From positions 248,001 to 312,000 of the forward strand of contig NZ_CP034753.1 of NCBI RefSeq assembly GCF_004006235.1: 64,000 bases of DNA, written 5' to 3'. Source of the stretch: Agromyces sp. LHK192. GTDB taxonomy: Bacteria > Actinomycetota > Actinomycetes > Actinomycetales > Microbacteriaceae. The notes below the pieces were generated by a model. It had not been told where the DNA came from, did no database searches, and saw only the letters and a program-made list of their open reading frames with translations. The translations under genes were made by a program, and so were the position numbers. Shown here one piece after another: positions 33,102 through 40,999 of the stretch; positions within the stretch are counted from its first letter, which is position 1; every line of letters starts with the position of its first letter.

Positions 33102-34263
33102 CGCCCCAGCCGGCCTGCGTGCCGCCGACGCGCTCCTCGGCGATCTTCGCGAGGTATCCCGAGTCGGCGAACGCGCGCATCGGGTCGGCCGGCAGGCCGC
33201 GCGACTCGCGCCACTCGGCCAGCGCCGGGCGCACGTCCGAGTAGAACGCGTCCATGAAGACGCGGTTCGCCTCGAGCACGTCGCCCGAGACCTGCGCGGC
33301 GCGCAGCGCCGCGTCGTCCACGAGGAGCGCGCGAGCCGTCATCTCCTGCACGTTCAGCACCGAGCGGATCTGGCCGGGGATCTTGTCCTCGACGTTGTGG
33401 CACTGGTCGAGCATGAACGCGACATCCGGGTTGTTCAGGCCGCCGCCGCGGAGCACCTCGAAGATGATCCGGAACAGCTGGAACGGGTCGGCCGCGCCGA
33501 CGATCAGGTCGTCGTCGGCGTAGAAGCGCGAGTTGAAGTCGAAGGAGCCGAGCTTGCCGAGGCGCAGGAGCTGCATGACGATGAACTCGATGTTCGTGCC
33601 CGGCGCGTGGTGGCCGGTGTCGAGGCAGACCATCGCCTTGTCGCCGAGCGCGGCGACCTGGGCGTACGAGGTGCCCCAGTCCGGGACATCCGTGTGGTAG
33701 AACGCCGGCTCGAAGAACTTGTACTCGAGCACGAGGCGCTGCTCGTCGCCGAGACGGGCGTAGATCTCCTGGAGCGACTCGTGCAGGCGGTCCTGGCGAC
33801 CGCGCAGGTCGGCCTGGCCCGGATAGTTCGAGCCCTCGGCGAGCCAGATCTTGAGGTCGCGGCTGCCGGTCGCGTGCATGATGTCGATGCACTCGAAGTG
33901 GTGGTCGATGGCCTTCCGGCGCACGGCCGGGTCCTCATGGGTGAGGGCGCCGAACTTGTAGTCCTCGTCCTGGAACGTGTTCGAGTTGATCGTGCCGAGC
34001 CGCACGCCGAGGTCTTCGGCATGCCTGCGCAGGTCGTCGTAGGAGTCGACCTTGTCCCACGGGATGTGCAGCGCGACGGTCGGGGCGAGCGCGGTGTACT
34101 GCTGCACCTGGGCTGCGTCGGCGATCTTCTCGTACGGGTCGCGTGGCGTGCCCGGCGTCGTGAACACCCGGAACCGGGTGCCGGAGTTGCCGAACGCCCA
34201 GCTGGGCAGCTCGATGGCCTGCGCAGCGAGCTGGGCCTGGATCTCGTCGGTGAGGATGGACAC
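33097..34263 (-). CDS. rhaI: L-rhamnose isomerase (RhaI type)
   Basis: A 388-residue xylose-isomerase-like barrel. AGGA lies 5 nt before GTG 34263. Key blocks are LALE-type LVLEYKFFEPAFYHTDVPDW, CLDTGHHAPGTNIE and GSFDFNSRFYADDDLI, which carry the metal-binding Glu, Asp and His residues. It converts L-rhamnose to L-rhamnulose. The sequence is of the Rhizobium/Pseudomonas RhaI class and not the E. coli RhaA class. It is second in the operon after rhaM. Confidence 0.93.
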   Translation of the reverse strand: MSILTDEIQAQLAAQAIELPSWAFGNSGTRFRVFTTPGTPRDPYEKIADAAQVQQYTALAPTVALHIPWDKVDSYDDLRRHAEDLGVRLGTINSNTFQDEDYKFGALTHEDPAVRRKAIDHHFECIDIMHATGSRDLKIWLAEGSNYPGQADLRGRQDRLHESLQEIYARLGDEQRLVLEYKFFEPAFYHTDVPDWGTSYAQVAALGDKAMVCLDTGHHAPGTNIEFIVMQLLRLGKLGSFDFNSRFYADDDLIVGAADPFQLFRIIFEVLRGGGLNNPDVAFMLDQCHNVEDKIPGQIRSVLNVQEMTARALLVDDAALRAAQVSGDVLEANRVFMDAFYSDVRPALAEWRESRGLPADPMRAFADSGYLAKIAEERVGGTQAGWGA

Positions 34264-34320
34264 GATTCCTGCTTTCTGGATGGGCTGGATGTCTGAGTGC
34301 GGAGGTTCAGCGCGGATGTC

Positions 34321-34695
34321 TCAACGGCCGGCTTCGGCGTCGAGCGCGGCGAGTTGGGATTCGAGGTTGAACACCTCGACGACGCGCGGGGCGCCCTGGT
34401 CGGGTCGCGCTCCGTCGAGTGCGATGAAGAAGGGGGCCATGTCGGCCTCCCAGGCGGCGGTGCGCGGGTCGGCTTCGAGCGCGCGTTGGGATGCCGCGTC
34501 GTCGTCGGTCTCGTAGTAGCCGACGAGCAGGCCGTCCTCGCGGAGGAAGAGGGAGTAGTTGCGCCGGCCGGATGCCTCGATCGCGCGGAGCATGTCCGGC
34601 CAGACGGCCGCGTGCCGCTCGCGGTACTCGTCGAGGCGCGACGGGTCGACCTGGAGCTGGAAGCAGACGCGTTCCGGCGTGGTGGGGCTCGTCAT
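34321..34695 (-). CDS. rhaM: L-rhamnose mutarotase
   Basis: A 124-residue protein with GGGAGG before ATG 34695. VCFQLQVDPSRLDEYRERHA at the start and the NYSLFLREDGLLVGYYE block are typical of the RhaM/RhaU family (PF05336), with the conserved His and Tyr. It interconverts the anomers of L-rhamnose. It is the first gene of the catabolic operon, and a LacI-type operator sits 23 bp upstream of the start. Confidence 0.92.
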   Translation of the reverse strand: MTSPTTPERVCFQLQVDPSRLDEYRERHAAVWPDMLRAIEASGRRNYSLFLREDGLLVGYYETDDDAASQRALEADPRTAAWEADMAPFFIALDGARPDQGAPRVVEVFNLESQLAALDAEAGR

Positions 34696-34717
34696 CGAGC
34701 ACCTCCCGTTCCGTCAA

Positions 34718-34729
34718 TGAATCGTTTCA
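34718..34729. promoter_or_regulatory. LacI-type operator of the rhamnose catabolic operon
   Basis: TGAATCGTTTCA, palindromic as TGAAnCGnTTCA, 23 bp upstream of rhaM. It matches the perfect palindrome at 39795-39806, so one regulator probably controls both operons. Confidence 0.7.
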
Positions 34730-34955
34730 ATACTACGGATGCCCCGCGGGTCGCGCAACCCGGGCATCCGGGGCATCCGGTCGCCGTCAGTATCGCGCCC
34801 CTCGACGCGCCCGCCCGAACTCCGGACAACCCGCCCGACATGCCGCGCGCCGCACGCCGGCGTCGGCGTGCCGGCCCGTCCGTCCGGAGTTCGGCCGGGG
34901 GAAGGGAGGGGGCAGGAGCAAGAGGGGAGAAGTGGGGCAGGCCACGGGGAAGGCA
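34730..34955. other. Intergenic region without a supported gene
   Basis: This is most of the 313-bp gap between rhaM and the rhaS-like gene. It holds short repeats of CGGGGCATCC and G-rich runs near 34890-34955, but no convincing open frame or RNA gene. The rhaM promoter should lie at its left end; I see no clear -35/-10 pair. Confidence 0.5.
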
Positions 34956-34993
34956 GGAGGCCCGGCCCGTGCGTGCGCACCGGCCGGGCCTCC
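34956..34993 (-). terminator. Terminator of the rhamnose ABC operon
   Basis: GGAGGCCCGGCC and its exact complement (34982-34993) form a 12-bp stem with a 14-nt loop, 16 bp past the substrate-binding protein stop. No U-run follows. Confidence 0.7.
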
Positions 34994-35008
34994 CGTCGCG
35001 ACATCCGA

Positions 35009-36049
35009 TCAGAAGTCGAAGTCGCCGATGTTGTCCGCGTCGAACACGTACGGGTCGCCGAGGAGGACCGTGGCATCCGCCCCGACCTCGTACTCGCCGA
35101 GCTTGCCGGCGTCGAACGTGTCGCCCTCTTCACCGGTGATCTCGCCCTCGATGAGCGCCTTCGCGGCGTACGAGGCGAGGTAGCCCAGGTCGGCCGGGTT
35201 CCACAGCGCGAACGCGGTGACGGTGCCGTCCTCGACGTACTCGCGCATCTGGTTCGGGGTGCCGAGGCCGGTCAGCGCGACCGTGCCCTTGTACTCCGAC
35301 GTCGAGAGGTAGCGCGCGGCAGCCGCGATGCCGACCGTCGTGGGCGAGATGATGCCCTTCAGGTTCGGGTGGGTCTGCAGCAGGGCCGCGGTCTTGTCGA
35401 ACGACGTCTGGTCGTCGTCGTCGCCGTAGACCGTCTCGACGAGCGTGATGTCGGGGTGGCTCGCGGCGAGCTCCTCCTCCATCAGCTCGATCCAGGCGTT
35501 CTGGTTCGTCGCGTTCGCCGACGCCGAGAGGATCGCGATCTCGCCGGCGCCGCCGATCTGCTCGGCGATGAGGTCGACCTGGATCTTCGCGATGCCCTCG
35601 GACGTGGCCTGGTTGATGAACAGGTCGCGGCAGTCGGGGTTCGTGTCGGAGTCGAAGGTCACGACCTTGACGCCGGCGTCGCGCGCCTCGTTGAGGGCGT
35701 CGCAGATCGCCTCCGGGTCGTTCGCCGACACCGCGATGGCGCCGACGCCCTGCTGCGTGAGCGTGTTGATGTAGCTCACCTGCGCGTCGGGGGTCGCCTC
35801 GGCCGGACCGACCTCGGCGAACGTGCCGCTGAACTCGTCGATGGCCTCCTGCGCGCCGGCCGACGAGGTGTCGAAGTACGGGTTGCCCAGGTTCTTCGGC
35901 AGGAACGTGATCGCGAGGTTGCCCGAGTCGCCCGAACCGCCGCCGTCGCCGCCGTCGGTGCCCGAGTCGACCGCGCAACCGCTCGCGACGAGCGCGACGC
36001 CCACGGCGAGGGCGGTCAGCGCACCTGCGCGCCGCTTGTGTTGAAACAT
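35009..36049 (-). CDS. rhaS: Rhamnose ABC transporter substrate-binding lipoprotein
   Basis: A 346-residue protein from ATG 36049, with AAGGGA upstream; an in-frame ATG at 36067 overlaps that site. The lipobox is VASGC. The mature part is a Peripla_BP_4 (PF13407) sugar-binding fold with ITFLPKNLGNPYFDTSS, VSANDPEAICDALNEARDAG and TFDSDTNPDCRD. The sequence and context match RhaS of the rhamnose importer. It is the last gene of the operon and is followed by a terminator. It delivers L-rhamnose to the membrane permeases. Confidence 0.9.
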   Translation of the reverse strand: MFQHKRRAGALTALAVGVALVASGCAVDSGTDGGDGGGSGDSGNLAITFLPKNLGNPYFDTSSAGAQEAIDEFSGTFAEVGPAEATPDAQVSYINTLTQQGVGAIAVSANDPEAICDALNEARDAGVKVVTFDSDTNPDCRDLFINQATSEGIAKIQVDLIAEQIGGAGEIAILSASANATNQNAWIELMEEELAASHPDITLVETVYGDDDDQTSFDKTAALLQTHPNLKGIISPTTVGIAAAARYLSTSEYKGTVALTGLGTPNQMREYVEDGTVTAFALWNPADLGYLASYAAKALIEGEITGEEGDTFDAGKLGEYEVGADATVLLGDPYVFDADNIGDFDF

Positions 36050-36112
36050 CGTTGTTCTTCCCTTCATCGGTTCAGTCGATGGGTGATCGCATCGACGGGT
36101 CGCGCGGCCCGG

Positions 36113-37171
36113 TCACCCTGCTGTGGAGGCCTCGACGCGCGGTGTTCCCCCTGGTGCTCGGCGCCGCATGCGCAGCCACGCCAGGAAGCTGTTGGCCACC
36201 ACCGACAGCACGAGCAGTGCGCCGGTGATGATGTTGATGACGTCGCTCGTGACGTTGGCGAGGCGCAGGGCGCTGGCCAGCACGCCGATGAGCAGCACGC
36301 CGGCGATGACACCCGGGATCGCACCGCGACCGCCGAAGACGGACACCCCGCCCAGCACGACGGCCGCGATGACCTGGAGCTCGAGCCCCGTCGCGTTGTC
36401 GCCGCGGGCGCTGCCGAAGCGCAGGGTGTAGAAGATGCCGGCGAGCGCCGAGATCACCCCGCTCAGCACGAAGAGGATCAGCTTCGTGCGCTCGACGTGC
36501 ACTCCCGAGAAGTGCGCGGCCGCCTTCGAGAGCCCGATCGCGTAGATGCCGCGCCCGAAGGGCGTGAAGTGCAGCAGCACGACGAACACCACCAGCAGCG
36601 CGAGGAAGAGGAACAGCACGACGGGGATGTTCGAGCCGCCGACGCGGGCCTTCGCGAGGTCGGTCCAGAACTCGGGGAAGTCGGTGATCGCGGTCGTGCC
36701 GAGGAGGCCGACGGCGAGGCCGCGGAACAGCGCGAGCGTACCGATCGTGACCGCGAGCGACGGCAGCCCGACGACGGTGACGAGGAACCCGTTGATCGCG
36801 CCGCACGCCGCGCCGACGACGAGTGCGATGACCGCGGCCGCCTCGAACGGCACGCCCGCCTGGGTCAGCACGCCCGTCGTGACGCTCGAGAGCCCGACGA
36901 TGCTGGCGACCGAGAGGTCGATCTCGCCCGTGATCATGATGAGCGTCATCGGCAGCGCGATGAGCAGGATCGGCATGACGTCGAGCAGCAGGTACGTCAG
37001 CGTGATCGGCTGGCTGAACCCGCGCACGGTGAGCGTCGCGACGACGGCCACGATCACGAGCAGCCCGACGATGGCCGACTCGCGCGTGAGCACGATGCGC
37101 TGCCACAGCGGCCGGTCGTAGTCGCGGTAGGTGCGCACGGCCGCGCTGGCGGAGGTGGTGGCGGTGGTCAT
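36113..37171 (-). CDS. rhaQ: Rhamnose-type ABC transporter permease 2
   Basis: A 352-residue inner-membrane permease of the BPD_transp_2 class with about 9-10 helices. PMTLIMITGEIDLSVASIVG and VVLGGVSVFGGRGAIPGVIA are the family hallmarks. Its ATG overlaps the stop of the preceding permease by one base (TGATG). Two such permeases pair with one double ATPase, the RhaP/RhaQ layout; which is P and which is Q is assigned by order only. Confidence 0.87.
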   Translation of the reverse strand: MTTATTSASAAVRTYRDYDRPLWQRIVLTRESAIVGLLVIVAVVATLTVRGFSQPITLTYLLLDVMPILLIALPMTLIMITGEIDLSVASIVGLSSVTTGVLTQAGVPFEAAAVIALVVGAACGAINGFLVTVVGLPSLAVTIGTLALFRGLAVGLLGTTAITDFPEFWTDLAKARVGGSNIPVVLFLFLALLVVFVVLLHFTPFGRGIYAIGLSKAAAHFSGVHVERTKLILFVLSGVISALAGIFYTLRFGSARGDNATGLELQVIAAVVLGGVSVFGGRGAIPGVIAGVLLIGVLASALRLANVTSDVINIITGALLVLSVVANSFLAWLRMRRRAPGGTPRVEASTAG

Positions 37172-38229
37172 CAGTCGTCCTCCCTCGCCTCGATGAGCCT
37201 GCGTCTCTGGCGCACGGCGAGCACGCGGTCGAGCACGATCGCGCCGATGATGAGCGCGCCGACGACGGCCCGCTGCCAGAAGTCGGGGATGCCGAGGATC
37301 GGCAGCGCCCGGTTGATGGTGAGCAGCAGCACGGCGCCGATCGCGGCGCCCCAGACCGAGCCGACGCCGCCCGTGATCGCGACGCCGCCGATGACGGCGG
37401 CGCCGACCGCGTCGAGCTCCCATCCCGCGCCGGCCTGCGAGTTGATCGTGCCGTAGCGGGCGGCGTAGAGCACACCGGCCAGGCCCGCGAGCGCGCCCGA
37501 GAGCGTGAACGCGATGAGCAGGCGCCGCGTGACGCGCAGGCCGTAGAGTTCGGCCGCGGCGGGGTCGGACCCGATCGCGTAGAACTCGCGACCGCCGCGG
37601 GTGTTCTTCATGACCCAGCCGGCGACGACGAGCACCACGAGGGCGATGATCGTGAGGATCGGGATCCACAGGATCTGCCCGGTGCCGAGCGCGAGGAAGT
37701 CCTTCGGCAGGTCGGACGCGTTGATGCGGTCGCTGCCGGTCCACAGCACGTTGATGCCGCGATAGGCGTAGAGCGTGCCCAGCGTGATGACCATGGCGGG
37801 CACCTTCGCGTAGGCGACGAGCGCGCCGTTGACGAGTCCGAGCAGACCGCCGAACACGACGGCGATCAGGAACACGAGCACGATCGGGATGCCCTGGAGG
37901 TCGACGAACAGCCGGCCGGTCAGGTACGCCGAGAGCCCGAGGATCGAGCCGACGGACAGGTCGACGTTGCGGGTGATGATGACGATCGCCTGGCCGATCG
38001 CGACGAGCACCAGGATCGACGGGGTCAGCAGCAGGTCGCGCCAGCCGTCGGAGCTGAACAGGAAGTTCGGGTTCGCGACGGTCGCGGCGACGACCACGAT
38101 GACGAGCGCGAGCAGGATGCCGAACTCGCGGGCGGCGCCGACGGCCTGGAGCCGCTTGGTGACCGCGGTCTTCTCGATCGTCGGGGCGTCGGCCCGGGCG
38201 TCGTTCGGGGCGTTGGTCGGGGCGGTCAC
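37171..38229 (-). CDS. rhaP: Rhamnose-type ABC transporter permease 1
   Basis: A 352-residue permease of the same class with [20 protein letters not shown] and [21 protein letters not shown] polar head of about 35 residues precedes the first helix. The GTG start overlaps the ATPase gene stop by 4 nt (GTGA). It forms the transmembrane channel with its partner. The P/Q naming is by order. Confidence 0.87.
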   Translation of the reverse strand: MTAPTNAPNDARADAPTIEKTAVTKRLQAVGAAREFGILLALVIVVVAATVANPNFLFSSDGWRDLLLTPSILVLVAIGQAIVIITRNVDLSVGSILGLSAYLTGRLFVDLQGIPIVLVFLIAVVFGGLLGLVNGALVAYAKVPAMVITLGTLYAYRGINVLWTGSDRINASDLPKDFLALGTGQILWIPILTIIALVVLVVAGWVMKNTRGGREFYAIGSDPAAAELYGLRVTRRLLIAFTLSGALAGLAGVLYAARYGTINSQAGAGWELDAVGAAVIGGVAITGGVGSVWGAAIGAVLLLTINRALPILGIPDFWQRAVVGALIIGAIVLDRVLAVRQRRRLIEAREDD

Positions 38230-39752
38230 GCGTGGGCTCCCTCGGCGTGGGTCGCGGCGAACATGACGTTCTCGCTGGTGGCGTCGGCTCGGTCGATCTC
38301 GGCGGTGATGCGGCCCTCGCGCATGACGAGCACGCGGTCGGCCATGCCGAGCACCTCGGGCAGCTCCGACGAGATCATGAGGATGCCCATGCCCTTGCCC
38401 GCGAGCTCCGAGAGCAGTCGGTGCACCTCGGCCTTGGTGCCGACGTCGATGCCGCGGGTCGGCTCGTCGATGATGAGCACGGTCGGGTCGGTGGCGAGCC
38501 ACTTGCCGAGCACGACCTTCTGCTGGTTGCCGCCGGACAGCGTGCCGGCGACGGTCGAGAGCGCGTTGGCCTTGACCTCGAGCCGGCTGGCCCACACCTT
38601 CGCGGCGCGGTTCTCCCGGCCCGAGGTGATGAGCCCGGCGCTCGCGAGCTGGTCGCGGATGACGAGGCCGATGTTCCGGGCGACGGATGACTCGAGCACG
38701 AGGCCCTGCTTGCGTCGGTCCTCCGGCACGAGCGCGAGGCCCGCGCGGATCGCGGCGTCGGGCCGGCGCTTGGCGAGCGGTCGACCGCCGACGCGCACGC
38801 TGCCCGACTCGTAGGGGTCGACGCCGAACACCGCGCGGGCGACCTCGCTCCGGCCGGCGCCGACGAGACCGGCGAGGCCGACGATCTCGCCGGCGCGCAC
38901 CGTGAACGAGATGTCGTGGAAGACGCCGGTGCGGGTGAGGCCCTCGACCTCGAGGAGCGGGTCGCCGATCTCGGCCTCGGTCTTGGGGAAGAGTTCGGTG
39001 ACGTCGCGGCCGACCATCTGGCGGACGAGGTCGTCGACTGTGGTCTCGGCGATGGGCGTGGTGGCGACGTACGCGCCGTCGCGCATGACGGTGACGGTGT
39101 CGCAGAGCGCGAAGATCTCGTCGAAGCGGTGCGAGATGAACAGGAGCGCGCGTCCCTCGTCGCGCAGGCTCCGCGCGACGGCGAACAGCCGGTCGACCTC
39201 GACGCCCGACAGAGCGGCGGTCGGCTCGTCCATGATGAGCACGCGCGCGTCGAGCGAGACGGCCTTGGCGATCTCGATGACCTGCTGGTCGGCGATCGAG
39301 AGGCCCTCGGCGGGGCGCTCGGGGTCGATCTTCACCCCGAGGCGCTGGAAGAGGGCCTCGGCCTCGTGGCGCATCGCCTTGCGGTCGATGCGGCCGAAGC
39401 GCCCGGTCGGCTGACGGCCCATGAAGATGTTCTCGGTGACCGTGAGGTCGGGGAACAGGGTCGGCTCCTGGTAGATGACCGCGATGCCCGCGGCCTTCGA
39501 CTGCGCCGTCGAGGTGAAGTCGACGTCCTCGCCGCGCAGCCGCAGGTCGCCCGCGTCGCGGCGGTAGAGTCCGGCGACGATCTTGACGAGCGTGGACTTG
39601 CCGGCGCCGTTCTCGCCGACGAGGGCGTGGATCGACCCGGACTCGAGCCGCAGGCTGCCGGACCGGAGGGCGACCACCGGGCCGAAGGACTTGACGACCT
39701 TGGAGAGTTCGAGCATGGGCGGCGCCTGCGTCTGCGGCGAGTCCGGCTGCAC
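38226..39752 (-). CDS. rhaT: Rhamnose-type ABC transporter ATP-binding protein (two ATPase domains)
   Basis: A 508-residue protein with GAGGAGG before GTG 39752. The first ATPase domain has Walker [10 protein letters not shown], a degraded signature (LSIADQQ) and Walker [11 protein letters not shown]. The second has the signature TLSGGNQQK and Walker [12 protein letters not shown]. The layout is typical of ribose/rhamnose importers of the CUT2 class. It is the first gene of the four-gene operon, with two LacI operators upstream, and energises uptake. Confidence 0.9.
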   Translation of the reverse strand: MQPDSPQTQAPPMLELSKVVKSFGPVVALRSGSLRLESGSIHALVGENGAGKSTLVKIVAGLYRRDAGDLRLRGEDVDFTSTAQSKAAGIAVIYQEPTLFPDLTVTENIFMGRQPTGRFGRIDRKAMRHEAEALFQRLGVKIDPERPAEGLSIADQQVIEIAKAVSLDARVLIMDEPTAALSGVEVDRLFAVARSLRDEGRALLFISHRFDEIFALCDTVTVMRDGAYVATTPIAETTVDDLVRQMVGRDVTELFPKTEAEIGDPLLEVEGLTRTGVFHDISFTVRAGEIVGLAGLVGAGRSEVARAVFGVDPYESGSVRVGGRPLAKRRPDAAIRAGLALVPEDRRKQGLVLESSVARNIGLVIRDQLASAGLITSGRENRAAKVWASRLEVKANALSTVAGTLSGGNQQKVVLGKWLATDPTVLIIDEPTRGIDVGTKAEVHRLLSELAGKGMGILMISSELPEVLGMADRVLVMREGRITAEIDRADATSENVMFAATHAEGAHA

Positions 39753-39794
39753 GGTGGCCTCCTCATCGAGGGTGTGGATTGCGGTGAACCGATC

Positions 39795-39806
39795 TGAATC
39801 GATTCA
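39795..39806. promoter_or_regulatory. LacI operator 1, rhamnose ABC operon and divergent regulator
   Basis: TGAATCGATTCA, a perfect 12-bp palindrome, 43 bp upstream of the ATPase start and 81 bp upstream of the LacI start. It defines the best form of the rhamnose operator in this window. Confidence 0.78.
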
Positions 39807-39828
39807 TGTACGATGCAGTGACACTGTA

Positions 39829-39840
39829 TGGATCGTTTCA
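39829..39840. promoter_or_regulatory. LacI operator 2, same intergenic region
   Basis: TGGATCGTTTCA, one change from the 34718 site, centred 34 bp from operator 1. Two sites facing two divergent promoters fit control of both by one regulator. Confidence 0.6.
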
Positions 39841-39886
39841 ACGTGCGTCAAGTCGCATCGGATCCGGAACCGGCAAGGGAGCTCGC

Positions 39887-40921
39887 ATGGCAGGGGTGCG
39901 CATCCGCGACGTCGCCGAGCGTGCGGGCGTCTCGGTCGGCACGGTGTCCAACGTGCTCAACCGCCCCGCGGACGTCTCGGCCGACTCCGTCGAACGCGTG
40001 CAGCGCGCGATCGAGGAGCTCGGCTACGTGCGCAACGAGGCCGCCCGCAAGCTCCGCGCCGGCGTCTCTTCGAGCGTCGGGTTCGTCGTGCTCGACGGGC
40101 AGAACCCCTTCTTCACCGACGTCGTGCGCGGCGCCGAGGACGAGGCATCCCGCCACAGCCTCGCGATCCTCTACGGCAACACCGACGAAGACGTCTCGCG
40201 CGAGCGCATGTACCTCGACCTGTTCGAGGAGCAGCAGGTGCGCGGCGTGCTCATCTCGCCGTACGGCGACATCCACACCAGGCTCGATCGGCTGCGAGCC
40301 CGGGGCATCCCCGCGGTGCTCGTCGACCGGTTCAGCGGCGACGGCAGGTTCAGCTCGGTCTCGGTCGACAGCGTCGCCGGCGGCCGCATGGCCGTCGAGC
40401 ACCTCATCGCGACCGGCCGCCGGCGGATCGCGTTCGTCGGCGGGCCGTTCGAGATGCAGCAGGTGCGCGATCGACTCGCGGGCGCGCGCGTCGCCGCCGA
40501 GAACGCGTCGGTCGCGGTCGACGTCGAGATCGTCGCGACGGAGGCCACGACCGTCGGGGCCGGCGTCGCCGCCGGCGCCCGCATCCTCGCGCGTCAGGCG
40601 CGCGACCGACCCGACGCGCTCTTCGCCGCGAACGACCTGCTCGCCCTCGGCCTGCTCCAGGCGCTCGTCGTCGACGGCCGCATGCTCGTGCCCGACGAGA
40701 TCGCGATCATCGGCTTCGACGACATCCCGTTCGCCGCGGCGGCCGCGGTGCCGATCTCGTCGATGCGCCAGCCCAGTCGCATGATCGGCCGCACCGCGCT
40801 GCGGATCCTGCTCGAGGAGACCGCCGACCCGGAGCTCATCCCTCGGCAGACCGTCTTCCTGCCCGAACTCGTCGTCCGGCGTTCGACCGACGCGCCGACG
40901 CGGGCCGGGCGGGGGCGGTAG
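39887..40921 (+). CDS. LacI-family regulator of rhamnose genes
   Basis: A 344-residue protein with AAGGGA 6 nt before ATG 39887. The helix-turn-helix RIRDVAERAGVSVGTVSNVL is followed by a hinge and a periplasmic-binding-like domain with NPFFTDVVRGAEDEAS and IAIIGFDDIPFAAAAAVPIS. It lies divergent from the rhamnose ABC operon with two TGAAnCGnTTCA-type sites between. Its helix is nearly the same as that of the 50370 regulator, so both may bind the same operator. The inducer is probably rhamnose or a derivative. Confidence 0.9.
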   Translation: MAGVRIRDVAERAGVSVGTVSNVLNRPADVSADSVERVQRAIEELGYVRNEAARKLRAGVSSSVGFVVLDGQNPFFTDVVRGAEDEASRHSLAILYGNTDEDVSRERMYLDLFEEQQVRGVLISPYGDIHTRLDRLRARGIPAVLVDRFSGDGRFSSVSVDSVAGGRMAVEHLIATGRRRIAFVGGPFEMQQVRDRLAGARVAAENASVAVDVEIVATEATTVGAGVAAGARILARQARDRPDALFAANDLLALGLLQALVVDGRMLVPDEIAIIGFDDIPFAAAAAVPISSMRQPSRMIGRTALRILLEETADPELIPRQTVFLPELVVRRSTDAPTRAGRGR

Positions 40922-40999
40922 CTCCCACCCGCCCGCCCGGGCAGGCGGCTCACGCGCGGCGGCGACCGGCCGGCCGGCTCGAGCGCGGCGGCCGCGGCG